DNA of 64,000 nt from NCBI RefSeq assembly GCF_001625655.1, contig NZ_AUYB01000114.1, positions 40,267-104,266 of the forward strand, given 5' to 3'. This document shows positions 50,484 to 58,901 of the stretch, piece after piece. The notes beneath the pieces are model-generated. The model did not search any database, was not told the DNA's origin, and was given only the letters and a program-made list of their open reading frames with translations. A program made the translations under genes and the position numbers. The first letter of the stretch is position 1; every line of letters begins with the position of its first letter. The stretch is from Pseudoalteromonas luteoviolacea DSM 6061 (GTDB lineage Bacteria > Pseudomonadota > Gammaproteobacteria > Enterobacterales > Alteromonadaceae).

Positions 50484-51857
50484 ATGACTCATATTAACAG
50501 AAGACACTTTTTAAAGGCGGCGGGTGCGGCGGCTGCCGCTAGCATGGTATCAGGATGCGCCCAGACGCAAGGTCAGAACCTATCGTATTCAGATAGTCAG
50601 GGAAAGTCTGTTATTGGCTTAGTAGCGCCTAAAATGGATGTTGTAAGAGTCGCGTTTATCGGTGTTGGGCAGCGCGGTTATGGGCATGTGAAACGCATGA
50701 GTCATATTGAGGGTGCTGAAATTGTCGCGTTATGTGATACGCATAACGAAGTTTTGGAACGTTCTGCTCAATACTTGATAGACAATGGGAAAACTAAGCC
50801 CGCCTTGTATGGCTCCCATGAGCTGGCATATCAGGATATGTTATCCAGAGATGATATTGATATTGTGATTATCTCTACTCCGTGGAAATGGCATGCACCA
50901 ATGGCTATTGACACAATGAATAGTGGTAAACATGCTTTTGTAGAAGTGCCTTTAGCATTAACCGTCGAAGAGATGTGGCAGATTGTTGATACAGCTGAGC
51001 GCACTCAGAAAAACTGTATGATGATGGAGAATGTCAACTATGGACGAGATGAATTGATGGTGCTCAACATGGTTCGCCAAGGTATTTTTGGAGAGCTATT
51101 ACATGGTGAAGCAGCATACATACACGAACTACGTTGGCAAATGAAGGAAATTGAGCACAAAACAGGTTCATGGAGAACGGAATGGCATACACGTCGAGAT
51201 GGCAATTTGTATCCCACTCACGGTCTTGGCCCTGTATCTCAATATATGAATATCAATCGTGGTGATCGTTTTGATTACCTGACCTCTATGAGCTCTCCAG
51301 CATTGGGCAGAGCGGCTTATGCACGACGAGAGTTTGACTCGGAGCATCAACGTAACCAATTGAACTACATTTGTGGTGACATGAATACAACGATGATTAA
51401 GACGGTTAAAGGGCGTTCCATCGTGGTACAACATGATACGACAACACCAAGGCCTTACTCTCGTCACAACTTGATTCAAGGTACGAATGGGGTATTTGCT
51501 GGCTTCCCTAACCGTATTGCGTTAGAAAATGGAGGCAGAGGCTCTTTCCATGATTGGGATGAAGATATGAGCTATTGGTATGGTAAATATGATCATCCAT
51601 TGTGGGTCAAAATGGGTAAAGAAGCTGAACGCAATGGCGGTCATGGTGGTATGGACTTTTTAATGTTTTGGCGCATGATTTATTGCTTGAGAAATGGTGA
51701 GCCGTTAGATCAAGATGTCTATGATGGCGCCGCATGGTCTGTAATATCTCCATTATCAGCACAATCTGTGGCTAACAGAAGTGAATCAGTTTCTATTCCT
51801 GACTTTACAAGAGGGCAATGGCAAACGGCTACGCCACTCGGCATTGTTGGAGCTTAA
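50484..51857 (+). CDS. GH109-family NAD-dependent glycosidase (alpha-N-acetylgalactosaminidase type)
   Basis: This 457-residue protein has a twin-arginine signal (NRRHFLKAAG) with a possible lipobox (VSGC), so it is probably exported folded and may be lipid-anchored. An NAD-binding Rossmann fold of the Gfo/Idh/MocA type follows (VAFIGVGQRGYGHVKRM, IVALCDTHNEVLERS, VIISTPWKWHAPMAI, FVEVPLALTVEEMW). The GH109 hallmarks are MMENVNYGRDELMVLNM, GEAAYIHELR, NLYPTHGLGPVSQYM and FWRMIYCLRNGEPLDQDVYD. Characterised members remove alpha-linked GalNAc by an NAD-assisted elimination. It follows the HexNAc kinase gene but has terminators on both sides. Confidence 0.88.
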   Translation: MTHINRRHFLKAAGAAAAASMVSGCAQTQGQNLSYSDSQGKSVIGLVAPKMDVVRVAFIGVGQRGYGHVKRMSHIEGAEIVALCDTHNEVLERSAQYLIDNGKTKPALYGSHELAYQDMLSRDDIDIVIISTPWKWHAPMAIDTMNSGKHAFVEVPLALTVEEMWQIVDTAERTQKNCMMMENVNYGRDELMVLNMVRQGIFGELLHGEAAYIHELRWQMKEIEHKTGSWRTEWHTRRDGNLYPTHGLGPVSQYMNINRGDRFDYLTSMSSPALGRAAYARREFDSEHQRNQLNYICGDMNTTMIKTVKGRSIVVQHDTTTPRPYSRHNLIQGTNGVFAGFPNRIALENGGRGSFHDWDEDMSYWYGKYDHPLWVKMGKEAERNGGHGGMDFLMFWRMIYCLRNGEPLDQDVYDGAAWSVISPLSAQSVANRSESVSIPDFTRGQWQTATPLGIVGA

Positions 51858-51858
51858 T

Positions 51859-51887
51859 AAAAAAAGCGCCTTTTAGGCGCTTTTTTT
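51859..51887 (+). terminator. Intrinsic terminator after the GH109 gene
   Basis: AAAAAGCGCC pairs with GGCGCTTTTT around a five-base loop and ends in seven T residues. It closely resembles the terminator at 50285-50310. Confidence 0.93.
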
Positions 51888-51929
51888 ATGTTTAAATAGA
51901 GCTAAGAATATTTAGTTCGGGATCTTAAT

Positions 51930-52430
51930 ATGCTAAAAAATATCTATTTATGCTTGCTAGCTATACTATTTAGTGGCTGCAATAGTGTCTCACAGAAAGA
52001 GCCGCCGTCAGAGCTATCAGTCCTCGTTGAGCAGTACATTAAAACTTATCAAGCGAGAGACAATTTCAAACAATTTCTCACTTACTATGATGACCATGTC
52101 GTTTTGGAAGATATGCTTTACGGTGTAAAAGTGACCAATAAGAAAGCGTTCTCAGAGTTCTTTGATTGGGGAGCTGGAAGCTTTAAGGTGTTAGATGGTA
52201 AGCGCACTTTTGACGTTTCACAGATAATCGTTGACCAAAAGCAGCGCACAGTAGTTTTATCGGGAGAGTTTAATCCCTTCTCTTACAACGAGCAAAAACT
52301 TGGGCCTTGGCGGTTTACGACAATATTACAGTTTAACCAAGCGGGGTTGATTTCATACCAACAAGACTGGATAAACTATTTCCCAAGATCATTTATTGGT
52401 GAAGCAAAAAACCTAAATGTAGTTCCCTGA
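51930..52430 (+). CDS. Lipoprotein with an NTF2/SnoaL-like fold
   Basis: This 166-residue protein has a lipoprotein signal ending in FSGC at about residue 17. The mature part resembles the SnoaL/NTF2-like cone-shaped fold: LVEQYIKTYQARDNFKQFLT, YYDDHVVLEDMLYGVKVTN, AFSEFFDWGAGSFK, VVLSGEFNPF and the C-terminal RFTTILQFNQAGLISYQQDW. These domains bind small hydrophobic ligands or act as isomerases or hydratases; no function can be assigned. Whether it belongs with the GH109 locus is not clear. Confidence 0.7.
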   Translation: MLKNIYLCLLAILFSGCNSVSQKEPPSELSVLVEQYIKTYQARDNFKQFLTYYDDHVVLEDMLYGVKVTNKKAFSEFFDWGAGSFKVLDGKRTFDVSQIIVDQKQRTVVLSGEFNPFSYNEQKLGPWRFTTILQFNQAGLISYQQDWINYFPRSFIGEAKNLNVVP

Positions 52431-52511
52431 TGTAAGTTATTTTGCCCAATTAGGGGCTTAGCATGTAAACTGCTGAGCAAATTGACGCTGTTATCACACT
52501 GAGGAAAAAGT

Positions 52512-52766
52512 ATGCAGCTTTCTGTCGAAATTAGTAAGTACCCACTAAATTCAGATTACATCCCATTTATAAAGTCATTTATTGAAAGGTTGAATACTTA
52601 CAGCGAACTGACAGTGATTACAAACACGATGTCTACGCAAATTTTTGGCGAATATGATTTAGTAATGAGTGTACTGCAAAATGAAATGAAGGCGTCTTAC
52701 GAGCAATTTGGTAAGAGTGTTTTTGTATGTAAGTTTATATCTGGCGATCTATCACCTGAGGCGTAA
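52512..52766 (+). CDS. YkoF-like thiamine/HMP-binding protein
   Basis: This small 84-residue protein resembles one half of Bacillus YkoF, a ferredoxin-like domain that binds thiamine or hydroxymethylpyrimidine. The lines that suggest this are QLSVEISKYPLNSDYIPFIK, FIERLNTYSELTVITNTMST, and FGEYDLVMSVLQNEMKASYE. The stop codon overlaps the start of the PnuT-like transporter gene (TAATG). No TPP riboswitch is visible upstream. GAGGA precedes the ATG. Confidence 0.75.
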   Translation: MQLSVEISKYPLNSDYIPFIKSFIERLNTYSELTVITNTMSTQIFGEYDLVMSVLQNEMKASYEQFGKSVFVCKFISGDLSPEA

Positions 52767-53386
52767 TGGAACTGATCTACGAAACGCTTGCAGGATTCAC
52801 TGCAATGTCGAGCTGGGAATATTTAGCTGTTGTTTTATCAATGGCTTATTTATTACTGGCTATTAAAGAAAACATTTGGTGTTGGCCGGCTGCATTTTTC
52901 AGCACGTTTATCTATACAATTATGTATTGGAATGGTGCGTTGCTTATGGAGTCGTTTCTACACTTCTACTATTTAGCGATGGCTTTTGTTGGATGGTGGA
53001 TGTGGCGTTCGGGCAAAAAGAATGAAGAGTCCAAGATAATATCTTGGTCACTCAATCGACACTTGCTGATCATTGTTGCAACTGCCTGTGTTGCCCTCAT
53101 CATGGGGTATATTACAGATACCTACACACATGCGGATTTACCTTTCCTAGATAGTATGACAACTTGTTTTGCTATTGTGACGACATACTTAGTTGCCAAA
53201 AAGGTTTTAGAAAACTGGCTTTATTGGATACTGATAGACGCTACATCAATGTATTTGTATTACTTGAAAGGGTATTACCCAACATTAGCACTTTATGTCT
53301 TCTACACGGTTATGGCGTGCTGGGGTTACAAAAAGTGGTATGAAGAATACAATAAAAAAGAAGGCAAGCCTCTTGGCGAACTCTGA
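52766..53386 (+). CDS. PnuC/PnuT-family vitamin transporter
   Basis: This 206-residue protein has about seven membrane helices of the PnuC family, which import vitamins by facilitated diffusion coupled to intracellular phosphorylation. The conserved region is KENIWCWPAAFFSTFIYTIM followed by SFLHFYYLAMAFVGWWMWRS. PnuC proper takes nicotinamide riboside; the PnuT subgroup takes thiamine. The surrounding YkoF-like and kinase genes favour PnuT here. It overlaps the YkoF-like gene by one base and the kinase gene at its 3' end. Confidence 0.85.
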   Translation: MELIYETLAGFTAMSSWEYLAVVLSMAYLLLAIKENIWCWPAAFFSTFIYTIMYWNGALLMESFLHFYYLAMAFVGWWMWRSGKKNEESKIISWSLNRHLLIIVATACVALIMGYITDTYTHADLPFLDSMTTCFAIVTTYLVAKKVLENWLYWILIDATSMYLYYLKGYYPTLALYVFYTVMACWGYKKWYEEYNKKEGKPLGEL

Positions 53387-54194
53387 ATTGGCGAATATAT
53401 ATGAGATTTTGCACAGGCTATATCCAAATCAAGTAGTCAGTAATGTCCGTAAGCTCGAGAAAGGGTTAAGCAATCAAAACTATTACTTCGAGCATGCTGG
53501 AGTTAAAAAGTTACTGAAATTATTCTCTGGGCCGATTCCAGTTGATGCTTTGCAAGTTCAAGCGCAACTTGCAAAGCAATCGCAAGCACAGCATGTCTTA
53601 CACATTGATGAGCAAAGAAAGCTTATTGTTTTAGAATATCTTACGGAGAAACCAGGTGAAGTGAATATTTCTCCAGAGCTTGTTCGAGCCCTGGTTCATA
53701 TTCATCAAAGTAAATCACCCAATAATTCCGAGCTAGATTTAGCTACCCATCTTAAAGAAGCCGCTATTTTTTTAAAACAAGAGCACTTAGCAAAGAGCCT
53801 GATTACTGCGTTAACTCAGTGGGCGAGAGATGTAAGGTATTGCCACAACGACCTAGTAAAAGACAATGTGATAGAAACGGAGCTTGGTATCTATTTTATT
53901 GACTTTGAATATGCGCAATACAATGACTTGTACTTCGATTTGGCGGCTTTATGTTGTTCGTTTTCACTAACTAAAATCGAACAGCGAGTGTTACTTTTAA
54001 GCTATTACGAAGCGCAAAATAAAGCGCTTCCATACTATGGTGAAGATAAGCTTGAAGTATACATCGGTTGTTACCTTATTCTGAGCATTGCTTGGTATCA
54101 GCAACGCCAACAAACACGACACTGTGAACAGCTAAAAGAGCAGTTTAAACTGTGGCTAGAATCAAATAGAAGGGTGTTGCCTCGCGAGTCTTAA
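53373..54194 (+). CDS. Phosphotransferase-family kinase, probable thiamine kinase
   Basis: This protein of about 273 residues has the choline/aminoglycoside kinase fold. VRKLEKGLSNQNYYFEH is the nucleotide loop, VRYCHNDLVKDNVIE the catalytic HxDxxxxN motif, and IYFIDFEYAQYNDLYFDLA the metal-binding Asp. The start is uncertain: TTG at 53373 has AGAAGG eight bases upstream and gives a 14-base overlap with the transporter gene, while ATG at 53340 lacks a good ribosome site. From context it would trap imported thiamine as thiamine phosphate (ThiK-like). A choline kinase role is the alternative. Confidence 0.75.
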   Translation: MANSELANIYEILHRLYPNQVVSNVRKLEKGLSNQNYYFEHAGVKKLLKLFSGPIPVDALQVQAQLAKQSQAQHVLHIDEQRKLIVLEYLTEKPGEVNISPELVRALVHIHQSKSPNNSELDLATHLKEAAIFLKQEHLAKSLITALTQWARDVRYCHNDLVKDNVIETELGIYFIDFEYAQYNDLYFDLAALCCSFSLTKIEQRVLLLSYYEAQNKALPYYGEDKLEVYIGCYLILSIAWYQQRQQTRHCEQLKEQFKLWLESNRRVLPRES

Positions 54195-54219
54195 ACTTCA
54201 GCGAGGCTTAATATGAAGG

Positions 54220-54402
54220 TTAAATACCGCCCAGCCTCTTAGCTAGTTCTTTATATTTTTCGACATCATCCTTGTCAAAGATCGGTTGGCCATTTTCATC
54301 ATGGTCTTTTGCAATTAATAGGTTCTCTCTTGCAAGCCGTCTTACACGCTCCACTTTTACACTTAAAAACTCTGCAACTTGCTCAGTGGTCATAGGGGTC
54401 AT
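54220..54402 (-). CDS. Small helix-turn-helix (MerR/excisionase-like) DNA-binding protein
   Basis: This 60-residue protein is nearly all a winged helix of the excisionase/MerR type: MTTEQVAEFLSVKVERVRRL is the helix-turn-helix, GQPIFDKDDVEKYKELAKRL the wing and last helix. Such proteins bend DNA as excisionases or act as small regulators. AGAGGA precedes the ATG. No integrase or prophage gene is near, but a tRNA-Arg gene lies about 210 bases away. Confidence 0.78.
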   Translation of the reverse strand: MTPMTTEQVAEFLSVKVERVRRLARENLLIAKDHDENGQPIFDKDDVEKYKELAKRLGGI

Positions 54403-54612
54403 AATACAAATCCTCTAGATGATGTTAGGTAGCTTAGCTACTAAAATCGATTTACGTTTATTATTGTTAAACTCTAAGCATAGCTAAATATATGAGAATT
54501 AGTCCAATTGAATATGTTTTTTAATAATTAGTTTAAATAATAGACATACGAGTTAGGCTAGGCTGGTATTTCGATAAAGATATGATTATCATGAAGCTGC
54601 GTTAAATGCTGT

Positions 54613-54687
54613 GCTCTCGTGGTGAAATGGATATCACGTGGCTCTCCGGAAGCTAAGTTACAGGTTCGATCCCTGTCGAGAGCGCCA
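54613..54687 (+). tRNA. tRNA-Arg (CCG)
   Basis: This is a 75-base cloverleaf: acceptor arm GCTCTCG pairs with CGAGAGC, D arm GTGA/TCAC, anticodon stem TGGCT/AGCTA around CTCCGGA with anticodon CCG, T arm ACAGG/CCTGT with TTCGATC, discriminator G and an encoded CCA. It reads the rare arginine codon CGG. The rest of the 54403-54716 gap shows only AT-rich sequence and no gene. Confidence 0.96.
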
Positions 54688-54716
54688 GTATTCATATCTA
54701 CATGCTCTTCTTATGT

Positions 54717-56423
54717 TTAGAAACGGTTCTTCACCGTAAAGTGCCATTGAACAGAATCAACTTTATCAGGCTTGTTGATGGGAGCTGCAAGATCTAAGTG
54801 TAGTACGAGTCCTGAATTGGCTCGACTAGGTGCCATTCTTAATCCAAACCCTACGTTTTTATAAAACTTACTATTCTCAACAAAAAGCGCTTTGCCATCG
54901 ACTCTCCCAATATCAAAATAGGCAGCACCTCCAACTTTAAATAGCTGTAACAGATCGTATTCCCAATAGTAGCGCTTTTCGAGATTCAGTACGATGCGTC
55001 TTTCACCTTGGAGGTAACGAGCAGGGAAGCCCCTTAACCCCGTTTCCCCGCCAAGTGTCAGTTGTTTATCTGGAGTTAAATGCTTGCCATGTGTGATGTT
55101 TAATTGGGCATACCAAGATTGCAAATCATGAGTATTTAAATAATATTCGAAATTCAATTGTGTGATGAGATTCTCAGCTTCACCTTTTTCTACATTCCAA
55201 TTGCCATCAATAGAAAAAAGAAAGCGCGTTAAACTCTGCTCAGAGCTAAAGTGAGATTTACTCACTGTCGCATTCAATATCCAACGCGAGTCATCGTTAG
55301 AGATGGATTCATCGGAGTACCCTAGCGATGTATTTATATTCCAACCTAAATTGAGGTCTTCGGTACGATAAATTGAGTCAAAGTTTTTAACTTTGATAAA
55401 TGCATCTTGAAACCATTGAGTTTGAACATAGGGGTAACTGAGTGACCTGTTTTGTGCAATCGGTAAAGTGGTTTCGCTAATTTTATTAAACGAATGTTCT
55501 TCATCTCTATAGCCAAATATAAACCGACGAGTCCAGCCGTCATCTAGCTGCTTTGCCATTCCAAAGTAGGCTTGAGATAACTCTGTTTCTTGTAAAAATT
55601 CCGATACAGTTTCGCCGTTTTCGTATAGAGGCTCAATGCGCTTGTCAGCGAAATTGAGTCCTCCGTAACTATAAGGTGTATTTGTAGAGAAAAATGGGTA
55701 ATCAATGCCAATGTAGTGTCTTTCACCATCATCATTGTCTGAATACTCTAAGCGGCCTTGATATCGAGTTGAGAGAATATTAGGGTCGTCATATACAAAG
55801 AGGTAACCACTACGATCGGTATCATCAATATGCGTCAATGACAGTCGTTTACCCTGCCCAAACAAATTACTTTCTCTAAAGCCTATACGACTTGTATTCT
55901 CACCGCCGCTTCTGCTAAAGCTAATATCAGGTAGTAAAGTCCACAGGTCTCGTGTGACGACGGTGACGGCAATATTCCCATCGCAATCAGGTTCTGCAAA
56001 TACTCTTGCATCATATAGGTAGGATTGCTTTCTAAGTAGCCGCTCAGACTCTTTCAAAAGTTTTGGATCATATTTACTATTTTCTTTGAACAACAAAATG
56101 CTTTTAATGACTTCGGGTTTGGTTGTAACGTGGGCGCGATTGGCAAACCTAAATAGTGCATTGTCTTCTTCAGGCAAAGATGTATCAAACACGTTGAGCT
56201 GATGTAGCGTTATAGATGTAATCTTGGCATTGTCTATTTGAGGTAGCACATACTCTGAACTGAGCTCTCTGGTAAAGTTTCCATCAGTAATCTCTGCCGG
56301 ACGATCATTGTCACAACTGTTGAGCCATGAAGATTGATCCTGAGACCAAGCAAAAAAGGAGGTTCCAAAAATAAGGGGAGCTAAAAATACTAAAAAACAA
56401 ACTCTCGCTAGCACCATATGCAT
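54717..56423 (-). CDS. Omp85-family outer-membrane beta-barrel protein
   Basis: This protein of about 568 residues has an N-terminal signal peptide, a periplasmic part (to about residue 190) that includes at least one POTRA-like unit (PEVIKSILLFKENSKYDPKL, VTVVTRDLWTLLPDISF), and a 16-stranded barrel of the bacterial surface antigen family. The L6 loop motif appears as ETGLRGFPARYLQGERRIVL, matching the conserved RGF of BamA/TamA. The protein ends in Phe, the usual barrel signal. The function is unknown; BamA is normally larger, with five POTRA repeats. An in-frame TTG at 56429 and ATG at 56417 are alternative starts. Confidence 0.82.
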   Translation of the reverse strand: MHMVLARVCFLVFLAPLIFGTSFFAWSQDQSSWLNSCDNDRPAEITDGNFTRELSSEYVLPQIDNAKITSITLHQLNVFDTSLPEEDNALFRFANRAHVTTKPEVIKSILLFKENSKYDPKLLKESERLLRKQSYLYDARVFAEPDCDGNIAVTVVTRDLWTLLPDISFSRSGGENTSRIGFRESNLFGQGKRLSLTHIDDTDRSGYLFVYDDPNILSTRYQGRLEYSDNDDGERHYIGIDYPFFSTNTPYSYGGLNFADKRIEPLYENGETVSEFLQETELSQAYFGMAKQLDDGWTRRFIFGYRDEEHSFNKISETTLPIAQNRSLSYPYVQTQWFQDAFIKVKNFDSIYRTEDLNLGWNINTSLGYSDESISNDDSRWILNATVSKSHFSSEQSLTRFLFSIDGNWNVEKGEAENLITQLNFEYYLNTHDLQSWYAQLNITHGKHLTPDKQLTLGGETGLRGFPARYLQGERRIVLNLEKRYYWEYDLLQLFKVGGAAYFDIGRVDGKALFVENSKFYKNVGFGLRMAPSRANSGLVLHLDLAAPINKPDKVDSVQWHFTVKNRF

Positions 56424-56490
56424 GCCCAATACCGTTTTTATTATAATTAGTATGGCTTAATTTAGGCACACCTGCTTGGGTAAGTCTATA

Positions 56491-56790
56491 TTATTGTTGT
56501 AAATTTGAACTAATATTGGCGTGCAAATCAGGCAATAATGCTGTTGCATCAATGCCTTCAGGTGAAATCCATATGCTTTCGCTATAGTATTCGTAATTGA
56601 GCTCGAAGGCTTGGCTGTGAAATTCGAAACGCCACTGATGTCGGTCTGCACCTTGATTAAATTCGATGGTATTGATGTCTTGCATCGCTAAGAAAACTTC
56701 GCCCCAGAGCTGAAAATCATCACTTTCAGGTAGTAGACTAGGGGTTACCAGTAGGATGTTTTGGTCTTCTATATGTGAGATTGTGGTCAT
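56491..56790 (-). CDS. DUF3630-like small protein
   Basis: This 99-residue protein has alternating beta strands (NILLVTPSLLPESDDFQLWG, HQWRFEFHSQAFELNYEYYS, ESIWISPEGIDATALL). In my recollection the sequence and position next to recQ fit the DUF3630 family of Alteromonadales; I could not check this. No function is known. It starts 11 bases after recQ and is probably cotranscribed with it. Confidence 0.68.
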   Translation of the reverse strand: MTTISHIEDQNILLVTPSLLPESDDFQLWGEVFLAMQDINTIEFNQGADRHQWRFEFHSQAFELNYEYYSESIWISPEGIDATALLPDLHANISSNLQQ

Positions 56791-56801
56791 ATATATTCCG
56801 G

Positions 56802-58625
56802 TTATTCAGCTGCAAGGTAGTTGCGGATCAATTGCATGAATGGGGCACCATATTTAGTTAGTTTAGTAAAGCCAACACCTGAAACCTTTAGAAACTCACT
56901 GTCGTTGGTAGGAGTCTGCTGAGCCATTTCTGCTAATGTTTTGTCATTAAATACAACATAAGGCGGAACATCATCTTGATCTGCAAGCTCTTTTCTGAGA
57001 CTACGCAGTTTTGCAAACAGCTTCCTGTCGTAATTAAATTGAGCGAGTTTATCTTGATAAACATGGCTAGCTTGCAATCTAGGCTCAGCCAGATTCAATA
57101 CATATTCACCTTTTAGGACTGCACGAGCTGCCTCTGTGAGCCTTAGGGTTGCTCCTTGTGTAATATCTTGGGCTAACAAACCATGGTGTATTAATTGGCG
57201 TAACACGCTTAACCAATACTCATTACTGTGTTCTTTACCAATTCCATAAGTACTGAGCTCATGATGTTGGTTGTCTCTGATTCGGGCAGTGTTTGCGCCG
57301 CGCAGTAAATCTACGATGTAGCCTAAACCAAAACGCTGTTGAGCCCGGTAGACACAGGACAATGCTTGTTGAGCTACAATCGTTGCATCAAAACTTTTGG
57401 GGGGGTTAAGGCAGATATCACAGTTGCCACAAGGTTCTCTTTGATACTCACTAAAATAGTTGAGCAGTATTTGTCGGCGACAGGTTTGCGCTTCAGCAAA
57501 ATTTGCCATTGCGTTAAACCGCTGCTGTTCTACCTTTCTGCGTTGTTCGTCGGGAATATCTTCAAAGAACCTTCTTACTCTACCAATATCAGCAGGGTCA
57601 AAATACATAATAGCCTCTGCTGCGAGACCATCACGACCTGCGCGCCCTGTTTCCTGATAGTATGCTTCGATACTTTTTGGTATATCGTAATGTAAGACAA
57701 AGCGAACGTTAGGTTTGTTGATGCCCATGCCAAATGCAACAGTTGCAACGACGATTTGAACATCATCACGTGCGAATGCATTTTGCACAAACTGTCGTTG
57801 CTCGCTTTCCATACCTGCGTGATATGCCGCTGCATTAAACCCACCATCAGCTAATTTCTCCGCTATTTCATCGACTCTGCGGCGACTTGAGCAGTAAATA
57901 ATACCGCTTTGCCCTTTTTGCGTTTTTAAATACCGCATAAGTTGTGAAAGCGGTTTGAACTTCTCTTCAATGGTGTAACGTATATTTGGTCTGTCAAAGC
58001 TACCGGTATGAATAAACGGTTCAACTAGGCCGAGCTGGGTTACGATATCTGTGCGAGTTGCCATATCAGCAGTAGCGGTCAGTGCCATTGTTGGAACATG
58101 TGGAAACGCATGTTTAAGTTCATTTAAACGACAATAATGCGGGCGGAAATCATGCCCCCAATGGGAAACACAGTGTGCTTCATCGATAGCAAATAGTGAA
58201 AGAGGTAAAGTATTTAAGCGATCTAGAAAATCTCGCTGCAGCACTTTTTCGGGAGCGACGTAAAGCAGTTTTATTTCACCCTGGTGTAGGCGCTGATAAA
58301 TGCTTTGCTGTTGCTGCCAATCAATACTGTTGTTTACAAATTCAGCTGAAATGCCTTGGGCTTGTAGCTGTGCTACCTGATCTTGCATTAAAGATATGAG
58401 CGGTGAAATAACAATGGTGACGCCAGAGAGCATAAGTGCTGGTACTTGATAGCAAAGAGATTTACCTCCACCTGTTGGTAATAAAACTAAGCTATCACGC
58501 CCACTAAGACATGCTTCGATTGTATCTAGTTGGCCAGCTCTAAAGCTTGTATAACCAAAATATTCTTTTAATACAGATTGGGGAGTCAATGGTTCTTGAG
58601 TCGCGAGTGTTTCCATTGCGCGCAT
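56802..58625 (-). CDS. recQ: ATP-dependent DNA helicase RecQ
   Basis: RecQ is a 3'-5' helicase of the RecF recombination pathway. The 607-residue protein has Walker A LLPTGGGKSLCYQVPAL, the DEAH box (FAIDEAHCVSHWGHDFRP), ALTATADMATR, motifs V/VI (VATVAFGMGINKPNVRFV, YYQETGRAGRDG), zinc cysteines in CRRQILLNYF and CGNCDICLNPP, a winged helix and a C-terminal HRDC domain (LRSLRKELADQDDVPPYVVF). Neither the ATG at 58625 nor the one at 58616 has a clear ribosome site. It heads a small unit with the DUF3630-like gene. Confidence 0.96.
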   Translation of the reverse strand: MRAMETLATQEPLTPQSVLKEYFGYTSFRAGQLDTIEACLSGRDSLVLLPTGGGKSLCYQVPALMLSGVTIVISPLISLMQDQVAQLQAQGISAEFVNNSIDWQQQQSIYQRLHQGEIKLLYVAPEKVLQRDFLDRLNTLPLSLFAIDEAHCVSHWGHDFRPHYCRLNELKHAFPHVPTMALTATADMATRTDIVTQLGLVEPFIHTGSFDRPNIRYTIEEKFKPLSQLMRYLKTQKGQSGIIYCSSRRRVDEIAEKLADGGFNAAAYHAGMESEQRQFVQNAFARDDVQIVVATVAFGMGINKPNVRFVLHYDIPKSIEAYYQETGRAGRDGLAAEAIMYFDPADIGRVRRFFEDIPDEQRRKVEQQRFNAMANFAEAQTCRRQILLNYFSEYQREPCGNCDICLNPPKSFDATIVAQQALSCVYRAQQRFGLGYIVDLLRGANTARIRDNQHHELSTYGIGKEHSNEYWLSVLRQLIHHGLLAQDITQGATLRLTEAARAVLKGEYVLNLAEPRLQASHVYQDKLAQFNYDRKLFAKLRSLRKELADQDDVPPYVVFNDKTLAEMAQQTPTNDSEFLKVSGVGFTKLTKYGAPFMQLIRNYLAAE

Positions 58626-58855
58626 TCTAGAGGTTTTTGGTCAAATTGTCTTCCTTTAAAACGTAATCTTTAGGCTGGCAACTATGAGCTAGGTTGTCAT
58701 TATTTGTGCGCTACAGAGATACATAAAAATAAAGTGATGGGTCTGAGCTCATAAAGAGGAGAGCTGTTGGCATGTTAACGATACGCACTGTAAACAAAAT
58801 AGACCCTTTATTATTGCCTAATTTGCATTGCCATGGTGGTACATTATTAATTCTG

Positions 58856-58861
58856 TATAAT
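58856..58861 (+). promoter_or_regulatory. -10 box upstream of rarD
   Basis: A perfect TATAAT is followed by GCTGCC and lies 40 bases before the rarD ATG. No good -35 is visible. The rest of the 58626-58901 gap shows nothing I can name. Confidence 0.45.
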
Positions 58862-58901
58862 GCTGCCTTCTTCACGAATGGGTGATAAATAGGGGAGTGA
58901 A

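Noticed and set aside
52431..52511. TPP riboswitch in front of the YkoF-like gene
   Set aside because: The gap is only 81 bases and lacks the conserved CTGAGA and ACCTGA elements of the thiamine box.
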